NCBI GenBank assembly: GCA_000934455.1
Contig: KN884428.1
Span: 17,753 to 81,624 of the forward strand
DNA length: 63,872 nt
Reading direction: 5' to 3'
From: Apostichopus parvimensis
Lineage: Eukaryota; Echinodermata; Holothuroidea; Aspidochirotida; Stichopodidae
How positions within the stretch are numbered: the stretch's first letter is position 1; every line of letters begins with the position of its first letter. Below, in pieces: positions 12,845 through 24,000 of this stretch. Under the pieces are notes generated by a model. It made no database searches and was not told the origin of the DNA. It saw only the letters and a list, made by a program, of their open reading frames with translations. Made by a program: the position numbers and the translations under genes.

Positions 12845-14079
12845 AGAAAAACAGTGTTGAAAAGGAACAGCCGTAATATACTTAAAACTGGGCCAAAGTT
12901 AGTTGGCCTGGGCCTAGTTGTAGTATCTGCAGTATTCTAACTACAGTACAGTGTACTGTAGGCTAGGCATAGTAACTGATAGTTACTGTGTAACTTTAAG
13001 ATACTGTGTTAAGTAAGCAAAGTGGAAATGCAAGTGCTGATAATAAGTTAGGCCTCATGTGCCCACTGATGCTACATGACAGAAATGTCTGTTGCAGTTC
13101 GCCAATATACATTTCATACTATAATACAAAGAAAGTTGTACTATTTACCCTGCTAACCTTACGAAGCCGTCTGTGTTAATGGCGTATATAATGGTGGGTT
13201 GACGGTACATAGTTCACATTGAATTATGATATTGATGCCAAAAATCAGTCGAATATTCAGTTTTTTTTCACCTAAATGAGCAAGTTTTGTACTGTTAGCT
13301 CTCATGTTTCCCTAATCCTTTACACTCTTTTATGATCTTGTTTACTTTTTGTTGGTTTTTTTCATAAAATTCTTTTTTAGGTTGATCACAATATAAATTT
13401 CATACTAAAATACAAAGAAACTCGCTTCATTTGTCATTTATTTTTAGAATGTATCTTAATATGCATATCAAATATTACTTGCATTCACCTCCATTGACAA
13501 ACTCCGAAACCTGTAGTAGATTTGCAGACGTCATCAAAAATTCCCGCGGACACACCAAAAATATCTTACGAACCACATTGGAGTTGAACACGTAGACTAG
13601 TTTACAGATTGATTTATAACGCATACCGTCCAAAAAAAGAAATCCCTGTTGCCGTATGTAACATAATTATGTAGGTACCAAATAGTCGAAGAAACTTTGA
13701 AATTTGGAGATTGACTTGATATTTGCTATTGTGAGGGCTTTTCCTAAGAGGAAACATTCTATTAGCATATAATTATTTTTCTGGGGGGGGGGGGGAAGAT
13801 CAACAGGCCTCAAAATAAACACATCATGTTTCTTCATAGGATGGAACCCGCCGAAGCCCTCTACTACGGAAGTTATAATGGTGATGTACAATTGTCATTG
13901 GTTTGATTTTAACATATCGTATGCCAGCATCGACGAGTTAGGCAGATGACAGTCCTGACCATGAACTAATATTGTCGACCCATCGAAGACGAGGTCTGCC
14001 AGGGCCAAAATATTGGTGATGGGAAACACTTTTCAAATGACTTAATGTCTGTATGTTCCTTCAGAACTGAATCTTTACA

Positions 14080-14533
14080 TCGATTAAAGTACGACCATAT
14101 CGCAGACATTTTTATCAGACTTCATTGGTTACCTTTTTGTTCAAAGAGTTTCAAAGTATTGTTGTTAGTTGATAAAGCCCTTCATGGCCTAGCCCCGCCT
14201 TATTTATGTGAATTGGTTCAGTGGTTAGTTCCTGTAAGAAACCTTGGATCCGGTTCTATATATCTAGCAAAAAAAGAAGTCTGTCACAGAGTCTATGAGT
14301 GATGGAAAATTTCTAAGATTATATATAAATATCATACTCTTGATAATTTAGGTCCAAGACGTTTCAACGATCTTCCTCCAAATGTTCGTTCTAGTCAATC
14401 TCATAACGCCTTTAAAAGTTGCATCAAAACACATTTATTCAAAATTCCTTTCATCTCTAATTTTTGTAATTTTTGTCATGTTAAAAGTTTATTGAGTTTC
14501 AAAGATTAAAAATTATTTTAATATTTGTATTAT
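14080..14533 (+). mobile_element. CR1/L2-type LINE fragment in psi1 exon 7
   Basis: The translated frame contains YDHIADIFIRLHWLPF, then LVDKALHGLAPPYL, typical of the C-terminal end of reverse-transcriptase ORFs of the CR1/L2/Jockey group. Right after it, psi1 resumes inside exon 7 (agtgacgagaacgac). The left side is truncated by a deletion compared with the longer copy in psi2. Confidence 0.75.
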
Positions 14534-15035
14534 TCGTATTAGTGACGAGAACGACAGGCTTGATGTTGGAATGACGAAAATGTAGGTAGGTATGTACTTC
14601 CCGAATTATCAGTCCTACCGTCAATGTTGCATCATATATTATGTTGATTGAAAAACGCAATGATAACAATAAATAAATATACATATTTATATTCTGTTTT
14701 GTCTCTGTGGAATATGAACTTATTAAGAAATTGATTGTAGATTCTGGTAATTTGTACTTTGGTAATATTTTGTGGATCCAGATAAGGAGATACCTGTTGT
14801 GCAAGAAGACTAATTTATACCTGTTACGAAGATCTCTCCGGCCAAATAGCTAGTAGACCATTGCACCTATCAAAAATTCAGGCTTTCAAAGTTAAGGCAC
14901 TTCAGTTAGTAACATATAAAGCCGTCATATTATTCATAACCAAATTATTTATTTTATTCTTGGCAAAATGCACAAACAAAGTGAAAAGATTAGTAACCAC
15001 ACGCATTCGAAAGAAAGATGGAATATTCATGGTTA

Positions 15036-15418
15036 TACAACACCTAATTGTATTCTGGTCATTTGATTGGTCAATTGCTCGTTGATTGCATGCAAAATCC
15101 GCTCTATTCCACTCTATGAAATAGAACCATGGGTTATACTTTTTTGGTAGCACTTTTTTCAATGGTAAGAGAGCAGAGAAACCTGTCTGTTCAAAACAAT
15201 CTGTTGCATGGGTGCATTTTACCCATATTAATATAATATGTTGTATAACACAAATAATGAATGGTTTCCATTCGTGCAATAGTGCAAATATTTTAATCGT
15301 TGAAAGATGTAATTTGTTCCATTCAACTCGTCTGCGCCTCGTTGAATGGAACATTCCATCTTTCAACTCATGAAATATTTGCACTATTGCACTCATAACC
15401 ATTCATTATTTGTATATT
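15036..15418. mobile_element. Foldback (MITE-like) insertion in psi1
   Basis: psi2 reads straight through this point (near 49850), whereas psi1 carries about 383 extra bases. Arms at about 15252-15327 and 15341-15413 are inverted copies (aataatgaatgg ... ccattcattatt) around a spacer of about 13 bases and could form a long hairpin. Outer ends share only tatacaa. Target-site duplication is ambiguous, so I assign no superfamily. Confidence 0.7.
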
Positions 15419-16516
15419 ATTTTGAATGCAATCAGACATGTTATTTAAGAACCAATCATTTTACAAATCTATTACCCAAAAGGAAGATACGGAAGTATCA
15501 CAGTGCAGAATGATATGTACCATACGCAAATCATCACACACACGCATACGCATACGCACATCCACAGCCATGCGCGCACACACCTACTTACGTGCTTCCT
15601 ATAGAAAAACTTCGTCCTAAAATATCATTGCATTGGAATAATTAAACTTTTGTCATGTAAGAAAAGAGGGCTTAAAGGTGCCCACATTGTAAATTTAATA
15701 TATTACAAACTATTACATGACAATGGCATAGGCAAATATACCGTACCTGGTCTTGTATAGGAAAGCCGAATTTTCTTCTATTCCCCGTTTTTTTAAAAAG
15801 CTATAGATAAAATAAATAAAGGCTATATTAATAACGATATAGATCACAAACTAACCTGTTGAAAATGAGCACACATGAATGCACTTCCTTTAATTTACAA
15901 AAGACCAGACCAGGGGTCTCTAGCGTTACTTATAAATATTATGTTGTAAATTGCGTATAGCTCGATCATGTAGGAAATTAACTAAAGACTTAAACAGTAT
16001 TAGCAATAGTTCATAACAAAAGATACATATGTCTAGATACATACAGGAGTTGATAACCCCTTTCAATTTCTTGTATTTCCGTTTAGTAACGATAAAAATA
16101 GATAGCACTCGACGTTATTCTAACACATGTCAATAAACATTTGTAATAAAAAAAAATACTATTGGAATTAAACTTTGCTAAGTATCCTGAATCCATGCAA
16201 CGAATTATTTACTGTACTTCTTTCCTCTCATTCTTTTGTTTTATTAAACAGGTGATTCGCTCATCTACCATAATGACCAACCGTTCATCACACGAGACAA
16301 CGATAGCGATGACATGGACTATTGTGCGCATAGCTCTGAAAAAAAAACAACGCAGCCCGTTATTGCGACATGGTGCATGGTAGTGCAATAACCTTTTTGT
16401 TGTTTAATCATCTCTAAACAATCGTTACTTCTGTTGGAATACTCGCCCACGGTATAATAATAATTACAAGCAGATCACAGAGATGAAAGTTCGTGCAATC
16501 GATGAAAAACCATACA

Positions 16517-18040
16517 GACTAACAACGGACTATGTGAAACTACCACAAGAGCAGTTAACAAAATTTTAATAAATAGTTGTTTGTTTTCGTTAAGAGTATA
16601 TTGAAAATCAATTCTAAACACATGACATGTCCACTACATCCAAATCTAATGTCTTTTTGCCATTTTAATAATACTTTAAATATGATGTATTCCCTCTACC
16701 AACTTATACTCACATCACTTTTTTTTTTTGCCTTAAACATTTTACTGCAGGTCATTTGTAACATTAATTATATTATTAGAGAAAACAATCACGTTACACC
16801 ATTACATTGAAATTACGCTATTTAAAACAAATGCCAAGTGGTGTCAAATATTTCTAAGCAAAGCTAAGTTACGGTAACTTATATCTTAATCCATTGAAGG
16901 TTCCATTGACAAAGTATACTATCCTAGGCGTATGCTTTCCGTTGTCTTTTTGTTTTAAATTTGATTTCTTGCAAAGTACGCCATTGTCTTCTATTTTCCA
17001 AACATTTTTCAATGTTATCATGTACTTAAAAAGCTTAACATATATTTGAAGTAGATATTATACTTGAACCATACGATGTTGTATAGCCCTAATGTGTGGT
17101 TAACACGTGTACTCAGTGACTGTCAGTAGTGTAAGTAGTGTAATAGGTAGAAAAAAAAATCGATTTCCTATTTCACTCCCTTCTTCCTTCTTTATAAGAG
17201 TGCGCAGAAACGTCAAGGCTGGATTGTAAAATAAACCGGAGCTCTATGTTTGTTTTACAAACTCGTACGTCAGGTGCACTCTCATATTTAGTGATATGTT
17301 TAAGGAAGCAAGTGCCAACAAGATTGAGCTGTTTAAACCTTCCGTATGTATCTATCATCACCAATGAAACGGAGTACGACATTATAGGCAGTGGTATTGA
17401 TAGCCAGATCGGGGCCCTGCAGGGGAAACATGCCAACGCATGCCATTAGTTTGTATTGTTTTGTGTTCCATATGTACCATGCCAATCATTATCCAAGGAC
17501 CCCGACATTGTAACCCAATTGTCAAGCAATCCCTCTCCTCCCCATGCACCCAGTAACACCTGACCATAACAATCTGCAATGCTTGACCTATACTTTTAAC
17601 TTCTCGAAGCATCTTAATTCGTTTCCTAAGATATCCTTAAACTGAAACAGACAGAACAATAGGATACATGTATACCTTGAGGTAGCACGTATTCCTTAAA
17701 GTCTTTCCTTAAACGTGTGGATGTTCTCAAATCTATTTATTTCCGGAAACACGGTTACCTGACATTTAATATATATACTAGCAAGACGGAAACTTCCTTA
17801 TTGCATATCACAATATTTCGCCAATCGACCTTTTAACCTACATGTATCCTGTTGGTTACAGTCTTCAGCTTCTAAATTTCCTGGTATACTGATACCTTTG
17901 TTCAATATCTACTGACCAAGTAGAGGAAGTGCATTGATGACAAAAGCACCACAGGTGATTTTGCTGAAAGTCAGCAATGCTCTTAATTAAATACATTTCA
18001 TTCGTGTTGTCATTCATATTATAACCAAACATTCATAATA
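16517..18040 (+). promoter_or_regulatory. Module M2 and 5' flank (candidate promoter) of gene B
   Basis: This is highly similar to 50671-52152 upstream of gene D. Conservation is tightest over the last 400 bp before the ATG, as expected for a promoter or 5' UTR. A CCAAT box is visible near 17821. I see no convincing TATA box close to the ATG. Small open frames near 17173-17612 are not conserved between the two copies. Confidence 0.45.
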
Positions 18041-21000
18041 ATGGACTGCCTCCTTGTCCGAGCAGTGCTTGTATCTTTCCTAGGTACAGTGACGATCGTT
18101 TTAACTTTGGCAGACGGAACGGTGAGTTCAACATGTTATGATCCTTGTTCTTGTTGCATCGAAGACTTCTTAATCTGTGTGGAAATGAATACCTAATTTA
18201 AACATTTGAAAAGCTCATTTTTCTATAAGTTTAAGTATCTTCGGATTTTATAGCTGAAAAAAAGTTGTTTCTTTTATAAATATGAATAACATGTTATCAA
18301 ACAACTATAGTTGCCATGTTGTAGGCCTACAAAATGTTGTGATATGAACACACATTTGCTACAGGCATATAAGTGGAAAAGGTAAAGATTGAATTTCATT
18401 GTATTTAAAACTATAAATTTAAGATTCCTCATGGCTTCTAAAATTTTATCAAGTCATATTGAAGACGATAACAATGGAGGGAATAGCTGCCCTGTGGTCA
18501 TTGAAACCGTTTTATATCAATTTAGGGGGTATGTGCAGTGGCGTAGGAAGGTACTTTTGAGTGGGGGAGGGGGCTGAAGACTGATGGCCGGCCTGAGGGA
18601 GGGGTCTAAGGGGAGGGTGTGTACAAAACTTTAAGATTGACAGTAGTAACTGTAATCTCTGTGTGAATCGGCTGATATATAATACGCGCGCATGTATTCT
18701 TTCTGGAGCATTTCTGAAAAACCTTCACATAAAATGTTCCTGATCCTATTTAGTATATATAGTCCATAATTGACGTGTTTTACTGCAAGTGACTACATCC
18801 TACAAATTGGTCTATTACGACCTCTATTTACGACCTCCATTTCATACAACTGTAAATGTAAGTATAACTTACATTGTTGAATCATTTTTCATTGCAACGA
18901 TAATGTAATCTGCAAAATATGTTAACGTAAATTTATCACAAAAAAACTAAAATAAAGAGAGGAGGTAGCTTGTTACCAATTTACTTGCTTAAAGTGATAT
19001 CGTAGATAGTACGGTATTCAGTACAGTAACATATCGCTGATTCAATCTGTCAATTCGATCACTATTTTCACATTGGTATTAATATTTTTATCTGCAAATG
19101 ATCACTTACCTTTTCCCTAAATCCAACCGGAAAGAAACAATAGCTTAATGATACTCTGTAGCATAATATTCTAAGGTAAAGAACTATAATTTTTGTGAAT
19201 CAATTAGCAGCGTTGAAGTAGTTTCTGTGTTTAGATTTTCATAGTGTATCTTACGATAAGTAATGCTTAATTCCCACATCAAGGCAGAAGACCTCGACTT
19301 TATTCATAACTTTAAAACACAAAACTGAAAATGTGAAGAGAAAGACGGTCTAGCGGTTGCGTTTGGTTAATGTATAAGGTACGCGGATATTGATAATTGG
19401 CAAATTTAAAAAGACAATATAGAACACTGCAAGTCATATATAGGTCTATTTTCGTTTGTTCGTTAGATTTGAAAGTTAACCTTCGGGTGAATGTCAATTT
19501 ATTGCATTGAAGTAACGTTTCCAATGTGTAATTAAAGGATACGCAAACATTAGTTGTAAACGAATCCCCACGTTTAGATTGTCATAATTCAAATTTTGGT
19601 AATTCTATTCAGTTCTTATTTGTTCAGAGCAATATAAGAACTTAATAAAAATTGTTAAACATTGATCAGCATAAAGAAAATCAGATGTCTAAAGAACAGA
19701 AACTTAGATAAAAGTGATAAAATTATATTTTTCTCGTTTATTTTTGGTATACTTCCTTCAAAGAAACTTCAAAGCAAATGTTAACACACCGCTGTCAAGC
19801 ATAATACTTTGTTAAAGGAATTGAAGGAAATAAGATCTCTCTGACTGGCCCTTCTAAATGTTCAGAATATACACAAGACAACAAAACAACATTTCTTGTA
19901 CTATTTTCTGAGAGGAAAAATAAACAAATGTTTTTAAAGTATATTCAATGATCTCAACGCATTTCAACATGCAACAATTTAAGACTTTTAGACAATTTCA
20001 AACTCCTACACAATAAGCTTAACTCAAACCTAGCTGTTATTACCCAAGTAAAGTATAGGAAAGTATTCGCCATTTGCAGGAAACAGGCACAGCAGATTCA
20101 TCCAGTACACATGCCCTCATAGTTCACGACTGAATATAAAATGTAAATAAGTAAAGCACGAGTGAAATTGACAATTTAGGGGAAAATATGTTTACTATAT
20201 TTATCGCTGATAACATATGCATAATGACTTTGATTCTCTTTTACTTAGAGTAATCAACAACACTTTGTCGGAGCAACTGAAGGAAAAGTTCACGGTGAGT
20301 TTTTATTCATTTTCTATTAAAGACGTTTTTTTCAATCTCCTGTTATCGTACAATTTCTCATTGATTGATATTTTCATTCCTCATAATCCATGCAAAACAT
20401 TTGTCACGGCAACATCCGTTAAAATTATTATGATCACTGACTCTCATGTAATATGAGAAGAGAAATATTTTTATTTTACTTATTACTTCCTTCAGTCACA
20501 AGCAAGTCAATATATTTCGACCGTAGGAATTAACGACAGTTAACACAAATTTTCGACAATATATATTTGAAATTTGAATACAAATGGCATGAGAAGGCCA
20601 TATGTCAACATATGGTATGTTACACGTTGTAAAATAGTAAAGGATGCTCGGTGGTCTTAAATATTTGTCGATTCATGGTTTCATTTTTTTAGTATTTTTA
20701 ATAATTTATATAAAAGAACCGAAAAGTTATTTATATGTTGCATATGTTATAAATATGTTGCAATTTGTGTACCAAACATTAAGCTTGCGTACATATACGT
20801 CACACATGTTCCATGATTATTTTCCGTACAAAGTAATTAACCTTAGAAGAACATTCTTGAAAAAGTTGTAATGTCTGAATTGAGTTTTACGTTCATAAGC
20901 ATATTAGTAATAGAGAAAACCTTATTTTCATAACTTTCACTAAACTTGGTTTTTCCGTTCAGTTCAAAATTGACCATCTATTACTACAGCTATTTGAAAA

Positions 21001-24000
21001 AGTGTCTTTGTGAAGAAATTTTCAGTAATGTATTGATTTATAAAATATCACTGAATATTCAAGAATAGTGAAGGAATACCACGCTATCTTTGATAATATC
21101 AATTGTAATACTATTTTGCAAAAAAAAATCATTTCTTACTATTGCAGTCTTGCTCTTGATGTGTTAATCTAGCATTAAGTCAAGATGAAATATATGACGT
21201 TTAAATTAACCCATTTTGGGTTTACAAATCTGGATCATTCATGGATAAACTTCTGTCGTTACATGATGACATAATGACAAATCTTGAAGACAACTGTGTT
21301 CTCATGATATCAGAGTCACCACTTGTTCTCCTTTTACAGACTATTCTTTTCTTTACCAACGTCCTGAATACACAAGAGATTGTCACGAAGTGTTGCACCG
21401 TTGTTCATCGACAAGTTCCAGTGGTGTTTATCTCATTAAACCAGACGGCTATGCCAAACCTTTCGAAGCCTACTGTGATAACAGCGTAGATGATGGTGGA
21501 TGGACGGTACGTAGTTCAAATTGAATTATGAATGTTGATGACAAACATCAGTCTCATATTCTTATTCTTTTGCCTAAACGAGCAAAGTTTTATAATGTTA
21601 GCTTGTATATTTCCCTAAAACCAAATGATTAGCAGAATATGCTTCAATAATATTACAATGTTTGTACTTCACATGTGAGAAATTACAAGCAAGTCTATGA
21701 AAAAAGTCCTTGATCGAAAGCTCAGCTGATGATATTAAGTTGATCCCAATGTATATTTCATACTAAAATACGACGAAATTGTACTATTTACCCTGCTAGA
21801 ATTAATTTCACTTGTTATCCTTTGTGGAATTTATCGTAATATGCATATCAAATACTACTTGGATTCACCCCGATGGTCAGCTTCTAAAGATTTTCAAATG
21901 AGATTGCTACGTTAATGTTAAAAAAAAATAGAGTTTAACTTAATATCTTCTGACTTATGTTCAAATTACTTGTTCTGTTATGCAGATCATACAACGTCGG
22001 TTTGACGGATCGATAAATTTTAATCGCAGCTGGGAAGATTATCAGCTAGGATTTGGATTTCTTTCGAGTGAATTATGGATCGGTAATAAGAAGCTTTCAT
22101 ACTTAACTAATCAAAAGCGATATCAACTCCGTATTGATTTGACGACAACAGATGGTTCGTCTTTTTATGTGACGTATGACACATTCCGAATAAGCGATGA
22201 CTCCAACAACTACAAGCTCGTCAAAGCAGAAATAACCAACAGAACAGTAGGTAAGTATATAGAAATCCTTTGTAGTACGTTAATTCGTTTCTCAAATAAG
22301 TCTTGTCTTGTCGAAAGAACTTTCGATATATATGAGGAAATAAGGATTTCAATGGATATGAAATTTTTTAAGATGATTAAAATGTCACTATTAAAGAGAG
22401 TGATGATACCTTGATCAATATTCAATCATGCAAGGGTTTTTAGGTTTACTTCCCTCCGCCTTATTTCCTGTTTCTGCTACACTGTGTTTATTGTGTATAG
22501 TGTGAATACAACTAAAACACTGAACTTACTAATTATTCCCCATTATTACATCCTTCTGTACAGTGTATCTGTTTAGCTATATCATCTCCTAAGTCTGATC
22601 TTCATCTCATTAAGTTTTGCTTTATTCATTGTTGTTTATCTAATTTAGCCAACTTTGGCGATAATATCTATATGAGAACGTAAGATAGTTTTTTATCAGT
22701 TACATTCACATTTTGGAGTAATGCTGTCAAAATTGTCAACCAAACACCAAACCACTGCTTGAAGTTCTCACTCTTTACTTGCATTTAGCAAAACTCGTTT
22801 TGTTTCCTTGCGAAGTTCACTAAATCAGTAGCTAATTTTTTTAATATTTTTTATTCTACTAGTCTTTGTAGATAACTACATCGAGTGGTGTCCAACAGAT
22901 AAAATCTACAATGATGTTGAACTCTGCGATGCTACCTGTGCTGATCCTGATAGTTGTGTGAATGCCTCCAGCAAAGGATCTTATTCGTGTGTCTGTCCAG
23001 AAGGATTTTTGATGAACGGTGATAACTGCATTAGAATAGAGGACTGCGGATGTTACATCGAAAGTGAAACAGATGGAGTGAGAGGTGTAGTGTTAAATGT
23101 AGGTATTTTCTTTCAGATTGTGATATCTATTACCAACAGTGTAACAATTCAAATGATGCTTTAACTGGGTTGGTGGATCGATTGGCATTTTCTCCCAACA
23201 CCTTTCAGCCCGCACCCTCTTCAACTTTGGATATACGCACTTTTGCCATTAAAGTTGTGTGTGTTTGCAGTATTTCTTGAAATCACTTATTGAAGAAACC
23301 TTTTCAGATCCCTAAAGTTACTTATGATGCATGTAATGGTTTTCTAAATTCCAGGAAGGAGGAGTTTGCGTCTCTCCATTCCGTAACAAAAACTGTTCTT
23401 GTACGGATAACCATCTTTCGTGTGACGATAGTTATCAATGCGATCCTAACGCAGATTGTGAAGAAAGGAACGGTGTGTTACAATGTTACTGTCCGCCAGG
23501 ATATAGCGGATACGGCACAAAGTGTAGGCCTCCAGTCCTTTCGGACTGTAACGAACTGTACAACAACGGCGTGAGAACAAGTGGTGTCTATGAAATCAAA
23601 CCCACAAATTGGGTTGACTCTCCATTTGAAGTTTACTGTAATATGTCTGACGGGGGAGGCTGGACGGTAAGTGTGACAATTTTTCTTAAACCAGTGATCT
23701 GCAAGCTTTTAGGTAGACGACACACAAGTAATCCATGAAGACCAAACCACGACCCACCAGAGCCCAATCCCTCAGAACGGACGTTCAAAATACATGAAAG
23801 CTAGCTTGGATTGTGAATAAGATGTCAAATAATAACTTGAAGATAATCAATCTCCATCTACATATATCTGAAAACTCCACAACATATTTTGCAATCCACG
23901 TTCGATTTGACACCCGTAAGCTAGTTCAAACAACATTGCCGTATGTAGAACACGGTGATAGGCTACTTATTAGACGGAGAAAGTATAATGCCTAATGTAT

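Larger units (their letters stand above)
13100..16516 (+). pseudogene. psi1: gutted FReD gene copy
   Basis: Relics in gene order: the 3' end of exon 3 at about 13163-13205 (the DDGGWT region decayed to GGL), intron 3 sequence, intron 6 sequence (gttgccgtatgta, near 13650), the last part of exon 7 at about 14534-14582, intron 7, and exon 8 at 16252-16516. Exons 4-6, with most of FReD1, TIL and EGF, are gone. Exon 8 is out of frame and its TAA is mutated. The 5' part of exon 7 was lost together with the 5' side of a LINE fragment. It parallels psi2, so it was already broken before the block duplication. Confidence 0.8.

Noticed and set aside
14902-15402. 166-aa minus-strand ORF in psi1
   Set aside because: It lies mostly inside the foldback insertion and has no domain I recognise.
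22863-23098. TIL exon as evidence for a von Willebrand factor or zonadhesin gene
   Set aside because: No VWD domain or other VWF module is present, and the exon phases connect it to FReD exons on both sides.
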